A stretch of 64,000 bases of DNA, taken from NCBI GenBank assembly GCA_016869275.1, contig VGEO01000002.1:1-64000 (forward strand). The letters are read 5' to 3'. Positions 44,736-54,987 of the stretch are shown one piece after another. Source of the stretch: Alphaproteobacteria bacterium (GTDB lineage: Bacteria > Pseudomonadota > Alphaproteobacteria > SHVV01). The position numbers and the translations under genes were made by a program. Under the pieces are notes generated by a model. That model was given only the letters and a program-made list of their open reading frames with translations. It did no database searches and was not told the origin of the DNA. The number at the start of each line of letters is the position of its first letter. The first letter of the stretch is position 1.

Positions 44736-45760
44736 CGCTGGGTGCCCCCGGTCAGGCGGATGCGCGGATCGAGCGCGGCGAGCGCGAGATCAGAGATGAA
44801 CATGCCGATCACGGTCAGCAGCGCGAGCAGCATCAGGAATGATCCGGCCAGGTACTGGTCTTGGGTCTGAAGGGCGCGCAACAGCACCGGTCCCGTGGTC
44901 GGGAGCGACAGCACGACCGAGACGATGACGGCGCCCGAGATCACCTCGGGCAGCAGGCTGCCGATGTCGGAAATGAACGGATTGAGTGCCATCCGCAGCG
45001 GGTATTTCCACATCAGCTTGCGCGGATGTAGACCCTTGGCGCGGGCGGTGGTGACGTACTGCTTCTGGAGCTCGTCCAAGAGGTTGGCGCGCAGCCGCCG
45101 GATCATGCCGGCGGTACCCGAGGTCCCGATCACGATCACCGGCACCCACAGGTGCGCGAGCACCGACCACGCTTTCCCCCACGAGAACGGCTGGTCCATG
45201 TACTGCTGGTCCATCAGACCGCCGATCGAGATGCCGAGATAGACGTTTGAGAGGTAGAGCAGCACCAGCGCGAGCAGGAAGTTGGGCGTGGCGAGGCCCA
45301 AGAACCCGACCAGCGTCAGCGTATAGTCGCCGGCGCTGTACTGGTGGGTCGCCGAGTAGATCCCGATCGGGAACGACACTACCCAGGTGAAGATGATGGT
45401 CGCCACCGAGACCACGATCGTCAGCCACATCGCCTCGCCGACGACCCGGGCGACCGGCTCGTTATATTCGAACGAATAGCCGAGATTGCCCTGCAGCAAT
45501 CCGGCGAAACCGGTCTCGCCCGGCCATACGCCGAGCCAGATCGCGTACTGCTCGAGCAGCGGGCGGTCGAGCCCGTATTGTTTCTTCAAGAACTCCAGTT
45601 TTTCTGAACCGGCGCCACTCTCGCCCTGGGCCTGAAGTTCGGCTATCTGGGTTTCGAGGAAGTCGCCCGGCGGCAGCTGAATGATGATGAACACCAACGC
45701 GCTGATCACGAGCAGCGTCGGCACCATGATGAGGATGCGTTGGGCGGTGTAAGTGAGCAT
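44732..45760 (-). CDS. Peptide-type ABC transporter permease (DppB/YejB-like)
   Basis: 342-residue permease. The N-terminal helix is TAQRILIMVPTLLVISALVF, then a periplasmic domain with FLKKQYGLDRPLLEQYAIWL. The EAA loop is TTARAKGLHPRKLMWKYPLR, and LPEVISGAVIVSVVLSLP leads to the last helices. It pairs with the 43566 permease to form the membrane channel. It is 17 nt after the substrate-binding protein gene and overlaps the other permease by 4 nt. Confidence 0.94.
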   Translation of the reverse strand: MLTYTAQRILIMVPTLLVISALVFIIIQLPPGDFLETQIAELQAQGESGAGSEKLEFLKKQYGLDRPLLEQYAIWLGVWPGETGFAGLLQGNLGYSFEYNEPVARVVGEAMWLTIVVSVATIIFTWVVSFPIGIYSATHQYSAGDYTLTLVGFLGLATPNFLLALVLLYLSNVYLGISIGGLMDQQYMDQPFSWGKAWSVLAHLWVPVIVIGTSGTAGMIRRLRANLLDELQKQYVTTARAKGLHPRKLMWKYPLRMALNPFISDIGSLLPEVISGAVIVSVVLSLPTTGPVLLRALQTQDQYLAGSFLMLLALLTVIGMFISDLALAALDPRIRLTGGTQR

Positions 45761-45777
45761 GACGGCGCGACCCGGCC

Positions 45778-47682
45778 CTACTCGGTCGCGAACCAGAACG
45801 TGTCGGGTTGATAGATCCCGAACTGCGCCCCCGGCTCCCAGTTGTAGAGGGCTTCTTTCGGTACGTTACGAAGCGTGGCGCGCGCTATCACCGGTTGGCG
45901 GACGCCGGTGACGACGCCGATGGTGAAAACTTGGTCGGCGTGCAGCGCAAGCATTTCATGCCACATCTTTTCGCGCAGGCTACGCGAGCCGCCTTTGATC
46001 CATGACTCGTTGAACGCCATCAAGGTGTGCGCTGCCGGCATATCCGGTGCCTCGCCGGCCTGACCGCTGGTTTCGTAATGCTGGCCCCACTTAGGCCACT
46101 GCAAGTGAATCTGCTGGGTCGGAGCGAGCTCCGCTGGACTCATGTCGGCGGTCGCAACCCCGTTTTCAAGTCCGCTCCACACCGACATCACGGTCTCGCC
46201 GGCAAAAATGCGGTTGCGGAACACTTCGCGCTGCAGCGGCCGGGTGAAAAGCCGGATACCGACGTCGATCCAGGTTTCGCGGATCAGTTCGAGAACGTCG
46301 CTCTGCTCGGATTCTTCGCCCGCCGTCTCGACAATGATGTCCATCATGCGGCCGTCGGGGAGTTCGCGCAGACCGTCGCCGCGACGTTTGAGACCGATTT
46401 CGTCGAGCAGGCGGTTGGCCTCACGGATGTCGTGTCGGGCCCACTTGGTACGGTATTCGTCGCGGTAAAGCGGACTCTCCTTGAGGACGGTGTTATTGCC
46501 TTCGACCGCGAGGCCGAAATAGAGCACGCGATTGATAAGGGTGCGATCGATCGCCAGCGATAAGGCGCGGCGATAGCGAACATCGCGATTGAGCTTGCGC
46601 CATACCGGATCGCTAGCGTTGAGGTTGGGAAACAGCGCGAAATGCGAGCCTTTCGCTTCTCGCCACAAATACACGTTGTAGTTGGCGCGCTTCTCGTTGT
46701 TCTTGAGGAACGTGTAGTTGTTGAAGAACAGGTTGCGCGACTGCAGGTCGCTTTCGCCGGACCCGGCTTTAGCCGCAATCAGCTTCGAGTTGGCTTGCAC
46801 CAAAATCAGGCGGTTGATGTAGGGGAGCTGGCGGCCGTGCTCATCGACGCGGTGAAAGAACGGGTTACGCTCGGCGATGAAGCGATTGGCGGGCGGTCGG
46901 GTGACGATCCGCCACGGATCGAGCGTCGGCAAATCGGGGTTGTCGGAGCGGTACTGACGGTCGCGGCGGAAATGCACGGCGACCCAATTGCGTTGACCGT
47001 CGTCGAGCACGGCCTTGCGCAGCTTGTCGCGGTCGGCGTACTTGACGTGGAACTGCTTGAGGTAATGCGCCGGGCGGTAGACGAAGAGCGGGGTTGTCGC
47101 CGCGATTGCCGGTAGGAAGAACGGATTGGGCTTGGTCCAACTATAGCGGACGGTGTACTCGTCGAGTACTTCGAACGTTCCCGGGTTGTCGTCGGCGAGC
47201 AGCGTCTTGGGCGGCCCCGATGGGGAGACGTCCTTGTTCAAGGCCATGTCCTCCCAGTAGTAGCGGAAGTCCTCGGCGGTAAACGGGTGGCCGTCCGACC
47301 AACGGTGGCCCTTACGCAGCTTGAAGGTGAAAACGCGGTCGTCCTCATTGACGACGTCTTCGAGAAGGTCGGGCACGAGCTCGAACGTCTTCTCGTCGTA
47401 GGTGACGAGGCGCGTGTAGCCGTAGACGTTGATGAGGCGGAGGTCGCCGGCGCTGCCGATCAGGGTGGTCAAGTCGCCGCCATACTTCCCCGGCGTCTTG
47501 TAGTCGGCGAGCTTGACGATGCGCGGGTTGGCGGGGAGGCGCTCGCCCATCGGCGGCAGCCGGCCGGACTGAACTTGGGCGGCTAGGCTCGGCGGCTCGA
47601 CCAGCGTTTGCGCGCCGCCGCTGCCGGCGACGGCCCACGCGCAGGCGGCGAGGGTGAACGTGAGGATACGAGCGAAGGTCAT
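45778..47682 (-). CDS. Extracellular solute-binding protein, family 5 (oligopeptide type)
   Basis: 634-residue periplasmic binding protein with a Sec signal (about residues 1-24, cleavage near GGAQT). It belongs to the long SBP_bac_5 branch: VFTFKLRKGHRWSDGHPFTAEDFRYYWED in parts around residues 110-138, and FPNLNASDPVWRKLNRDVRYRRALSLAIDRT region (in parts) further on. Such proteins feed large peptides or peptide-like compounds to DppBC/YejBE permeases. The start overlaps the end of the double-ATPase gene by 4 nt. The ligand is unknown. Confidence 0.93.
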   Translation of the reverse strand: MTFARILTFTLAACAWAVAGSGGAQTLVEPPSLAAQVQSGRLPPMGERLPANPRIVKLADYKTPGKYGGDLTTLIGSAGDLRLINVYGYTRLVTYDEKTFELVPDLLEDVVNEDDRVFTFKLRKGHRWSDGHPFTAEDFRYYWEDMALNKDVSPSGPPKTLLADDNPGTFEVLDEYTVRYSWTKPNPFFLPAIAATTPLFVYRPAHYLKQFHVKYADRDKLRKAVLDDGQRNWVAVHFRRDRQYRSDNPDLPTLDPWRIVTRPPANRFIAERNPFFHRVDEHGRQLPYINRLILVQANSKLIAAKAGSGESDLQSRNLFFNNYTFLKNNEKRANYNVYLWREAKGSHFALFPNLNASDPVWRKLNRDVRYRRALSLAIDRTLINRVLYFGLAVEGNNTVLKESPLYRDEYRTKWARHDIREANRLLDEIGLKRRGDGLRELPDGRMMDIIVETAGEESEQSDVLELIRETWIDVGIRLFTRPLQREVFRNRIFAGETVMSVWSGLENGVATADMSPAELAPTQQIHLQWPKWGQHYETSGQAGEAPDMPAAHTLMAFNESWIKGGSRSLREKMWHEMLALHADQVFTIGVVTGVRQPVIARATLRNVPKEALYNWEPGAQFGIYQPDTFWFATE

Positions 47683-49574
47683 TGGGCGTCGCTTTGGCGC
47701 GATCCCAAACCGCTATCGGGCCGGGCGCGGACGAAGTGGCCATCGCCCAGGTGGACCAGATCGAGCTTGGCGCGTTCGTTGATTGTGAACGGGTCCGGCC
47801 AATCGGCGGGGTTCGAGGCCTTGCCGGCCATGAGCGCGCTCAGGTCGAGGCGCGCGTCGGGATCGGGCTTGGGCACTGCCGACAGGAGCGCCCGGGTATA
47901 GGGGTGGACCGGGTTCTTGAACAGCACATCGCGCGGCGCGAGTTCGACCAGGCGCCCGGCGCACATGACAGCGATACGGTCGCAGACGTAATCGACTACC
48001 GCCAGATTGTGAGAGATGAAGAGATAGGTGAGGCCGAGCTGCTCCTTCAGATCCTTGAGCAGGTTCAAGATCTGCGCCTGGATCGAAACGTCGAGCGCCG
48101 ACACCGGCTCGTCGCAGATCAACAGGTCGGGTTGGAGCGCCAGTGCGCGCGCGATACCGATGCGTTGGCGCTGGCCGCCGGAAAAGCTGTGCGGATAACG
48201 GCGCAAGTAGCGGACGTTGAGCCCGACCAGGTTCATCAGCTCGCTGACCCGCTCGAAGCGCTCTTTCTCGTCGCCGATCTGGTGGATCAGGAGCGGCTCG
48301 TTGACGATGTCGAACACCGTCATCCGCGGGTTGAGCGAGCCGAACGGGTCCTGGAACACGTACTGGACGCGGCGGCGGTACTTCTTGAGCCCCTTCTCGT
48401 CGAGGCCGAGCACGTCGACGATGGTGCCGTGATCGTTGTAGCGGACCTCGCCCCCGTCGGCCGAGACTGCCCGCAGCACGATCTTGCTGGTCGTGGTCTT
48501 GCCGCAGCCGGATTCGCCCACCAGCCCCAGGCACTCGCCGCGTTTCAAGGTGAAGCTGACATCGTCGACCACGGTGGCGACGGCGGCGTTCTTGCGGCCG
48601 AGCAACCCTTGCTTGCGGGTCGCGAACGTCTTGCGCAGGTGCTTGACCTCGAGCAACAGCGCATCGCGGGCGTGCGCGGGCCAGGGGTCCTTTTTCAACA
48701 GGTGCTGGCCGGGCTTGGCTTTGATCTCGCGGATCGGCACCAGCCGTTCGCCCGGCTCCATGTCGAAGCGCGGCACCGCGCGCAAGAGCGCATTGAGGTA
48801 CGGATGTTCAGCGTGGCGGAAGACGTCGTCGCGGGTGCCCGACTCCATCACCTTGCCGTGGTACATGACGACGATTTCTTCGGCCATGTTGGCGACGACG
48901 CCGAGATCGTGGGTGATGATCAAGATCGCCATGCCGAGCTCGGCCTGGAGGTCCTGCATCAGCTTGAGGATCTGCGCCTGGATCGTCACGTCGAGCGCGG
49001 TGGTCGGCTCGTCCGCGATCAGGATCGGCGGGTTGCAGACCAGCGCCATCGCGATCATGGCGCGCTGGCGCAACCCGCCCGACAGCTCGAACGGATAGGT
49101 ATCGAACGCTTTGGCCGGGTCGGGGAAGCCGACGTGCTTCAGCATCTCGACCACGACCCGCTTGGCTTCGGCGGGTCCGGCATTGCGGTGCAGGATGAAC
49201 GCCTCGCCGATCTGGTCGCCGATGGTGTGGAGCGGCGAAAGCGAGGTCATCGGCTCCTGGAAGATGATCGAGATGCGCCCGCCGCGGAGCGCGCGCATGG
49301 CCGCCGAGTCGCGATCGAGCTTGGCGATATCGACGACCGAACCGCGCTGGGCCGGATCGGCGAACAGGATTTCGCCGCCGGCGATCCGACCGTTGCGCGG
49401 CAGGATGCCCATGATCGCCTGCGACACCACCGACTTGCCCGAGCCCGATTCGCCGACCAAGGCCACGGTCTTGCCCTCGGGAATGCGGAACGAGATGCCG
49501 TCGACGGCTTTGATCAAGCCCTCCGGTGCTTGAAATTGAATCCGGAGGTCGCGGACGGTGAGGACGTCAGCCAT
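47679..49574 (-). CDS. ABC transporter ATPase with two fused nucleotide-binding domains
   Basis: 631 residues with two complete DppD/DppF-type ATPases in one chain, like YejF or GsiA. Domain 1: Walker [13 protein letters not shown] (near residue 40), signature SGGLRQRAM, Walker [12 protein letters not shown]. Domain 2: Walker [13 protein letters not shown] (near 355), signature [14 protein letters not shown], Walker [11 protein letters not shown]. The C-terminal oligopeptide-ABC tail ([20 protein letters not shown]) is present. It is the first gene of the importer operon and energises import through the 43566 and 44732 permeases. Confidence 0.95.
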   Translation of the reverse strand: MADVLTVRDLRIQFQAPEGLIKAVDGISFRIPEGKTVALVGESGSGKSVVSQAIMGILPRNGRIAGGEILFADPAQRGSVVDIAKLDRDSAAMRALRGGRISIIFQEPMTSLSPLHTIGDQIGEAFILHRNAGPAEAKRVVVEMLKHVGFPDPAKAFDTYPFELSGGLRQRAMIAMALVCNPPILIADEPTTALDVTIQAQILKLMQDLQAELGMAILIITHDLGVVANMAEEIVVMYHGKVMESGTRDDVFRHAEHPYLNALLRAVPRFDMEPGERLVPIREIKAKPGQHLLKKDPWPAHARDALLLEVKHLRKTFATRKQGLLGRKNAAVATVVDDVSFTLKRGECLGLVGESGCGKTTTSKIVLRAVSADGGEVRYNDHGTIVDVLGLDEKGLKKYRRRVQYVFQDPFGSLNPRMTVFDIVNEPLLIHQIGDEKERFERVSELMNLVGLNVRYLRRYPHSFSGGQRQRIGIARALALQPDLLICDEPVSALDVSIQAQILNLLKDLKEQLGLTYLFISHNLAVVDYVCDRIAVMCAGRLVELAPRDVLFKNPVHPYTRALLSAVPKPDPDARLDLSALMAGKASNPADWPDPFTINERAKLDLVHLGDGHFVRARPDSGLGSRQSDAQ

Positions 49575-49607
49575 GGGCGGCGATCTTGGGGCGCGGGGGT
49601 GACGAGG

Positions 49608-50090
49608 TCATGACGGTTGCCGCCCTTGCAAGGCGGCGCGGTTGGAGAGCGTCGCGGCGCTCAGGGCGAGACCATGGCGTTCGGCGGCGGCGAGGACGCT
49701 CTCGGCGAGTTGGGCGAAGTTCGAAATCGTCGAATCGAACGCCAGCCGGCCCGCGCCGGCGTCGATGCGAAGCTGCATCCAGCCGCGCTCGCGGTCGCGG
49801 CGCGTCGAGTAGTAGAGGAGATCGACCTCGGTCATGTCGCGCCACGCGATCGCTCGCGGGAACGGTCCTTCGGTGCGGATGCCGCCTTCGCCGACCTCGA
49901 CGCGCGTGACATGGCGCAATAGCGTGCGCAGGCCGAAGGCTGCGAACAAAACCGCAACTCCCTCCAGGATGTATTGAATGATTTCGAGGGGCTCCGCCAA
50001 CATTATCGGCCCTACGGTGAGAATCAATCCCGTCATTGCGCGGACGTAGTCGAGGGCGAGGACGCGGGGCGGATAGCCATGGCGGCTCAT
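49608..50090 (-). CDS. Small membrane protein with PH-like domain, unknown function
   Basis: 160 residues. Two hydrophobic helices (AMTGLILTVGPIMLAEPLEI and YILEGVAVLFAAFGLRTLL, residues about 18-58) are followed by a soluble domain of beta style (VTRVEVGEGGIRTEGPFPRA, MTEVDLLYYSTRRDRERG, MQLRIDAGAGRLAFD). This resembles bacterial PH/YdbS-like membrane proteins, but I cannot name a family. It overlaps the deacetylase gene by 4 nt, so it is the last member of the glycan operon. Confidence 0.7.
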   Translation of the reverse strand: MSRHGYPPRVLALDYVRAMTGLILTVGPIMLAEPLEIIQYILEGVAVLFAAFGLRTLLRHVTRVEVGEGGIRTEGPFPRAIAWRDMTEVDLLYYSTRRDRERGWMQLRIDAGAGRLAFDSTISNFAQLAESVLAAAERHGLALSAATLSNRAALQGRQPS

Positions 50091-50848
50091 GGCGCAGGCG
50101 CGAATACGGACGCCGCCGAATGCCAGCGCAGGCCGGGGAAGGCCGCCGTTTCAGCCAGGAATCGATCGAGGAAGCGTTCGAGCGCGGTGTCGTGAACGAG
50201 GTGGTGGGTGAGGATTCCGATCGGGGCGCGCGAAGCGGATCCGCCCGACCGCCGCGCCTTTAGTTCGGCGATGAGGCGCTCGAGGGTGGCCGCGACGCCG
50301 GCAAAGGTGCGCCGCCGCCAGTCGATCAAGTCGACGTGAACATTGGCCTGATGGAGCCCGGGGGCGACGCGCGCCGGCAGCGGATCGCCGAGCGCCGAGT
50401 AACCCCGGTAACCGGCATCGCCCAGGCGGGCCACTAGACCGGGGTCGGCGCGGTTCCATGGCGGTACGAACACCGGCAGTGCAGCAGCCCCGAACAGCGC
50501 CCGCAATCGGCTGAGCCCGGCCATAGCCTCGGCGACCATAGCGTTCATCGAACGATAGCCGCCGAATTCGCTCTTACGCTCGGGGCGGACCGCGTGGTTG
50601 GCATGGGCGTAGCCGTGCACGAGGATCTGGGCGTCGTACGCGGCCGCCAACCCGACCAGGTCGTCGCGGCAGGCAGCCGGCACGACCGCGAGCGCGACCG
50701 GGATCCGGTGGCGCGCGGTTGCCGCCAACAGCGCCTTGAGCGCCGGAGTTGCCCGGACCGCGTCGTCGTCGCGCAGCCAGAGCGCGGCGCTCGCGCCGTT
50801 CGCGGCCCACGCGGCGGCCTCGCGCCGAAGGTCGGCCCATGACGCCAT
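50087..50848 (-). CDS. Polysaccharide deacetylase family protein
   Basis: 253 residues with a NodB-like barrel. LWLRDDDAV near residue 25 supplies the Asp pair, ILVHGYAHANH the His-x(3)-His metal site, and VFVPPWNRAD the conserved Arg/Pro loop. LTHHLVHD is the final His motif. No signal peptide or membrane helix, so it would act in the cytoplasm, perhaps on a lipid- or nucleotide-linked sugar. It lies 4 nt after the GT28-like gene and overlaps the small membrane protein gene. Confidence 0.85.
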   Translation of the reverse strand: MASWADLRREAAAWAANGASAALWLRDDDAVRATPALKALLAATARHRIPVALAVVPAACRDDLVGLAAAYDAQILVHGYAHANHAVRPERKSEFGGYRSMNAMVAEAMAGLSRLRALFGAAALPVFVPPWNRADPGLVARLGDAGYRGYSALGDPLPARVAPGLHQANVHVDLIDWRRRTFAGVAATLERLIAELKARRSGGSASRAPIGILTHHLVHDTALERFLDRFLAETAAFPGLRWHSAASVFAPAP

Positions 50849-50852
50849 GACG

Positions 50853-52010
50853 TTAACGCGGCCTCGCGGCGGCCCAGGCGGCGATCAGACCGACGCTGGT
50901 TTCGGCGCCGGTCAGGTCGAGCCCATCGGCGTTCGCCGGCCCGCCCTGGGCGGCACGGGCAACAGCCGCCGCCAGCGTCGCCGTGCTCAACGCGGCTTCG
51001 GGAATCACGGTGAAACCCACGCGCGCCGCGAGGCGCGCGGCGCGCAGGCTCTGTTCGGTCTCGCCGCCTCCCGCGAAGGGGACGATCACGGCGCGCGTGC
51101 CCGCTTGCAAGACGTCCAACATCGTGTTGTAGCCGCACTGACTGATCGACAATACGCTCCGCCCCAACAACGCTCGAAAATCGCTACGCGACCGCTCGAC
51201 TTCGACCCCGTGGCCGGCCTGGCGCGCAAGCCGACCGAACGCCGTCTCATCCAGGTTGTGACCGGCGATGAGATGCCAGGTGCGGTCTTTGTAGGGAGTT
51301 TGCGGACGAGCGCCGAGCGCTGCCTCGAGCAGCGCCGCCCCCACGGCCCCGCCGCCCACCGAAACGACGACCTCGCCGTTGCTCGCGGCGATGGCCGGAC
51401 GCTCCGGCGCGACTCCTTCGACAATGTAACCGGTGTGGCGGATACGGTCAGTGATGCGGGTCACAAATGGGGCTGAATCGGCGAGCGGAACAAAACCGGG
51501 ATCGCCGTGAACCAGGAGCCAATCGTAGTACCGATCGAACCAGGCCAAGGCCTCGGCGGTGCGTTCGGGGTCACGGCGGGCATTTAAGATGTCGCGGACC
51601 GAGGCGGCGACGATCGGACGCGGCCGCCGCGCGCGAAGGGCATCGAGCAGGGGTAGAAGCTCGTGCCGAAACTGACGGCGCCCAAACGGGAACAGCTCGG
51701 TCACGACGACATCGGGCGCGAAGTGCAGGGCCAGGTCGAGCAGGCGGGTGCGACGGACCTCCCACCAGGCGTCGTCCACCGGCGCATCGTCCGCGCCGGT
51801 CAGGGTCTTGAAGCCGGTATCGCGCGCGCGAAGGGGCGGCAATTGGACCAGCCGCGCGCCCCCCAGATCGAGGCCGGCCACCGGGAATCCGCCCGAGGCG
51901 ACGATCGTTTCGATCCCGGCGGCAGCGAGGGCGCGGGCCAAGGTGGCGGCCCGCTTCAAATGGCCGATACCGAGCAGGTGTTGAACGTGCAGGAGGACGC
52001 GGACGGTCAT
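50853..52010 (-). CDS. Glycosyltransferase, GT28/MurG-like (COG4671 type)
   Basis: 385 residues from the ATG at 52010, which overlaps the histidine phosphatase stop by 4 nt. The opening VLLHVQHLLGIGHLKRAATL has the Gly-x-Gly-His of GT-B MurG-like enzymes. VVVSVGGGAVGAALLEAAL starts the donor domain and SQCGYNTMLDVLQAGTRAV is the donor-binding loop. It is a paralogue of the gene at 54984 (shared VYSH/GLGHLRR and GGYNTFCEVL-type motifs). Two such enzymes in one operon suggest successive sugar additions. Confidence 0.87.
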   Translation of the reverse strand: MTVRVLLHVQHLLGIGHLKRAATLARALAAAGIETIVASGGFPVAGLDLGGARLVQLPPLRARDTGFKTLTGADDAPVDDAWWEVRRTRLLDLALHFAPDVVVTELFPFGRRQFRHELLPLLDALRARRPRPIVAASVRDILNARRDPERTAEALAWFDRYYDWLLVHGDPGFVPLADSAPFVTRITDRIRHTGYIVEGVAPERPAIAASNGEVVVSVGGGAVGAALLEAALGARPQTPYKDRTWHLIAGHNLDETAFGRLARQAGHGVEVERSRSDFRALLGRSVLSISQCGYNTMLDVLQAGTRAVIVPFAGGGETEQSLRAARLAARVGFTVIPEAALSTATLAAAVARAAQGGPANADGLDLTGAETSVGLIAAWAAARPR

Positions 52011-52603
52011 GGTAGGGCCGCTGGTTCGTAAAGCGGCCGGTTGGGCCGGTCGAGGCGAAGCGCGCCGTCCGCGGCAACCGCAAAAATGTGGGCGCGGTCC
52101 CAGGCGAGTTTGACCGGGGCTTTGCCGCGCATGTCCCACTTGGTCGCGAGCACCAAAGCGGCGCGAATGACGCCCTTGTGCGTTATCGCGCCGGCGGGTC
52201 GCTGGTTGCGGGCGATATCGTTGAGAAACGCCTGAAACCGTCCCGCGACCTCACGCGGCGTTTCGCCCCCTTCGGGACGAAAATCGAGACCGTGCGCCTC
52301 GTTCTTGGCGAGACGGGTGCCGAGCCCGCGACGCAAGTCATCGAGCGTTTGCCCCTCGTAGGTGCCCCAGTCCATCTCGATCAGCCGCGGATCGACCGCC
52401 GGCGCGGCAATGCCGAGAAGGGCAGCGGTAGCGCGGGCACGCTCGAGCGGGCTCACATACCAGTCGCGGTCGACGAGGTCGCGCCCGAGCGCGCCGCCGC
52501 GGCGTTCGGGGTCGGCGAGCGGGATGTCGGTCCGCCCCTGAATCCGCCCGGACGTGTTCCAGGCGGTCGGGAAATGGCGGATCAAGGCGAGCGAAACCGT
52601 CAT
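52007..52603 (-). CDS. Histidine phosphatase family protein
   Basis: 198 residues. The catalytic histidine is in ALIRHFPTAWNTSGRIQG, with Arg in VSPLERARATA and the second His in AITHKGVIRAAL. EMDWGTYEGQTLDDLRRG is the conserved acidic segment. Starts at the ATG at 52603, which overlaps the GT4 gene stop by 4 nt. In this operon it may remove a phosphate from a sugar or glycerol-type precursor, by analogy with GmhB/AlgC-type steps. That is inference only. Confidence 0.88.
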   Translation of the reverse strand: MTVSLALIRHFPTAWNTSGRIQGRTDIPLADPERRGGALGRDLVDRDWYVSPLERARATAALLGIAAPAVDPRLIEMDWGTYEGQTLDDLRRGLGTRLAKNEAHGLDFRPEGGETPREVAGRFQAFLNDIARNQRPAGAITHKGVIRAALVLATKWDMRGKAPVKLAWDRAHIFAVAADGALRLDRPNRPLYEPAALP

Positions 52604-53748
52604 CGGTCGGCGGTCGCGTGGGTCAGGGCACGATCGAGGATCGCTCGAGCTGCACCCAGGCTGCGCTCGGACGCGACGAACGCCCGCGCCGCGGTGCCGA
52701 GCGCCTGTCGTAGCGCCGGGTCGTCGAGCAGCGTCATCACTCGGCCCGCGAAATCGGGCGGGTCGTTGGCGCGGGCCAGCAGGCCGGTGCGGCGATCGAT
52801 CACGATATCGGGGACGCCGCCGATCGCGCCGGCGACGACCGGCAACCCTGCCGCGCTCGCCTCGAGGAGCGCCATGCCGTAGGCCTCGCCGACCGCGGGC
52901 CATAGATAGAGGTCGGCCGCCGCGTATAGCTCGGCGAGCGCCTCGGGGGCGCGCTCGCCGAGGAAACGAACGCGCTCGGCGCCGAGGCCGACGAACGACG
53001 CCTCGACCTCGGCCCGCGCCTCGCCATCGCCCACGATCAAGAGCGCCCACGGCCGCTCGGGCATCGAGCCGAGCGCGGCGGCGAGCTCGCGATAGGACTC
53101 GAGTTTGACGTCGCGCCGCATCATCGCGACGGTGAGGAGCCAGGGGCCTGCGGGGTCGAGGCGGTGGCGGGCGGCCAGCGCGGCGCGGATGGTGGCGCGG
53201 CGTGCGGCCGCGGCGGCGAAGGGCTCCGGGTTGAGAAACGGCGGCAACGCGAACAAGCGGGCGGGCGCGCGCACGAGCGGCGCCACGCAACGGGCGTCGT
53301 GCCGCGTCAAGCAGAGCACCGAACGCGCTTGAGCGATCGCCGCCTCGACGTCGGCGTGGTAGGCGCTCCAGACCCCGTTCGCGCGCTTGGGCGCATGCGA
53401 AACCTCGGCGACGACATAAGGGAGGTCGAGCGCGACTGCCGCCCGCGGCCCGATCCAGTCCGGCGCCTTGTAGTAGAGGTGGTAGGTGAACCACAGCGCC
53501 GGCCGCTCGGCTGCCGGGAGTGCGCGGAGCGCGGCGACGACGCGATCCGCCTCGTCCAAGCCGCGTGCGCGGTGGGCGGCGAGCGTCTTCGGGTCGTCGG
53601 TCGCAGCGCGAGCCCGGAAGGTCGAGGCGACGGCCGGCGCGTGACCGAGGCCGCGCAGCGCTTCGAGCAGCAGCCGGGCCATCCGGCGATCGCCCGAGGG
53701 TACCGGGTGGTCGGGGGGCTTCAGCGGCGCATAAAACGCGATCCGCAT
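52600..53748 (-). CDS. GT4-family glycosyltransferase (first copy)
   Basis: 382 residues, GT-B fold with glycogen-synthase-like donor domain: LLTVAMMRRDVKLESYREL, ALLIVGDGEARAEVE, VRFLGERAPEALAELYAAAD, and PAVGEAYGMALLEASAAGLPV with the E-x(7)-E motif. The start follows the upstream gene end directly. The N-terminus begins MRIAFYAPLKPPDHPVPSGD. It overlaps the histidine phosphatase gene by 4 nt. Confidence 0.9.
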   Translation of the reverse strand: MRIAFYAPLKPPDHPVPSGDRRMARLLLEALRGLGHAPAVASTFRARAATDDPKTLAAHRARGLDEADRVVAALRALPAAERPALWFTYHLYYKAPDWIGPRAAVALDLPYVVAEVSHAPKRANGVWSAYHADVEAAIAQARSVLCLTRHDARCVAPLVRAPARLFALPPFLNPEPFAAAAARRATIRAALAARHRLDPAGPWLLTVAMMRRDVKLESYRELAAALGSMPERPWALLIVGDGEARAEVEASFVGLGAERVRFLGERAPEALAELYAAADLYLWPAVGEAYGMALLEASAAGLPVVAGAIGGVPDIVIDRRTGLLARANDPPDFAGRVMTLLDDPALRQALGTAARAFVASERSLGAARAILDRALTHATADR

Positions 53749-54987
53749 CTAGCCTGCTCCAGCGCCGAACTTCTGGGCCAAGCGATCGAGCCCCTTGGCG
53801 CATCCGAAATCGTGCCGGACGGTCTTCTCCGCGACTTCGCCCAAGCGTTGGCGCAGGGCCGGCGCGGCGATCAAGGCGGCGAGCGCCTGTGCGAGCGCCG
53901 GGGCGTCGGCGGGCGGCACCAGCCAGCCCGACTCACCGTGGCGAATCAGTTCGGGCACGGCCGCCACGTCGCTCGCGATGCAGGCGAGGCCCTGCGACTG
54001 CGCTTCGAGCAGAACGTTCGGAAGGCCGTCGCGGTCGCCATCGGCCGCGATCTGGCTCGGCAGCACGAAGAGGTCGGCCGCCCGGTAATGGTCGAGCACC
54101 TCGTTCTGCGGGAGGGGGCCCGCCCATTCGATCCGGTCGGTGACACCCGCGGCGGCGGCACGTGCCTTGAGACCAGCGAGTAGCGGACCGCCCCCGACAT
54201 GGGTAAGCCTCCAGGCGAGGTCGCGCGGCAGCCGAGCCAGCGCCGCGACCAGATGATCGAAGCCCTTCTTCTCGACCGCGCGGCCGACTGCCAGCAGCCG
54301 CACCGGCTCACCCGCCTGGCGGCCGTCGCGGGCACCGGGCTCGCCGCCGCGGGGCGGGAACCGAACCGGATCGATCCCGTGATAGACGAGCTCGACCCGG
54401 CCGGGCGGAGCCAACGCCGCCAAATGATCGCGCGCCGCCCTGCTGCAAGCGACCGCCCACGCGCAGCTCGCGAGTTTCTCGCGCTTTTCCCAGGCGGGGG
54501 TGGTCCAGATGTCCTTGGCGTGGGCCGAGCAGGTCCAGGGCAGGCCGCGGATAAGGCTCGCGTAGCGCGTGACCGAAGCCGGCGTGTGGAGGAAGTGGGC
54601 GTGAAGGTGGCCGATATCGCGCCCCAGCTCGGCTGCGAGTACGAGCGCCTGGCCGAAGCGGCGGACGCGGTTGGGGGTCGGATCGCGCGCGAGATCCTTG
54701 AGCCACATGGCGCGGGCCGCGCGATAGCCGGGATAGCACCGCGCCATCCGCCAGGCGCGGGCGACGCGGGCGGGATCGTCGCGCAAGTACTCGGGCAGAT
54801 ACGCGACCGGCGCTTTGATTTCGTCGTGGATCGGGTGGCGGCGGGGGTCGGTCGGGTGACGCAGCGCGACGATGACAAGGTCGAGGCCGCGTGCCTCAAG
54901 GCCGCGGATTTCCTGGGCGATGAACGATTCCGAGAGCCGCGGATAACCTTTGAGGACGAACGCGATCTTGCGCGCGCTCGGCCTCAC
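53749..54987 (-). CDS. GT4-family glycosyltransferase (second copy)
   Basis: 412 residues from a GTG at 54987 that overlaps the upstream stop (GTGA). N-terminal domain begins KIAFVLKGYPRLSESFIAQEI, typical of exopolysaccharide GT4 enzymes. The donor domain has LLAVGRAVEKKGFDHLVAAL, LTHVGGGPLLAGLKA and GLPNVLLEAQSQGLACIASD. It abuts the first GT4 gene with no gap. The two copies are only distantly alike, so they likely add different sugars. Confidence 0.9.
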   Translation of the reverse strand: MRPSARKIAFVLKGYPRLSESFIAQEIRGLEARGLDLVIVALRHPTDPRRHPIHDEIKAPVAYLPEYLRDDPARVARAWRMARCYPGYRAARAMWLKDLARDPTPNRVRRFGQALVLAAELGRDIGHLHAHFLHTPASVTRYASLIRGLPWTCSAHAKDIWTTPAWEKREKLASCAWAVACSRAARDHLAALAPPGRVELVYHGIDPVRFPPRGGEPGARDGRQAGEPVRLLAVGRAVEKKGFDHLVAALARLPRDLAWRLTHVGGGPLLAGLKARAAAAGVTDRIEWAGPLPQNEVLDHYRAADLFVLPSQIAADGDRDGLPNVLLEAQSQGLACIASDVAAVPELIRHGESGWLVPPADAPALAQALAALIAAPALRQRLGEVAEKTVRHDFGCAKGLDRLAQKFGAGAG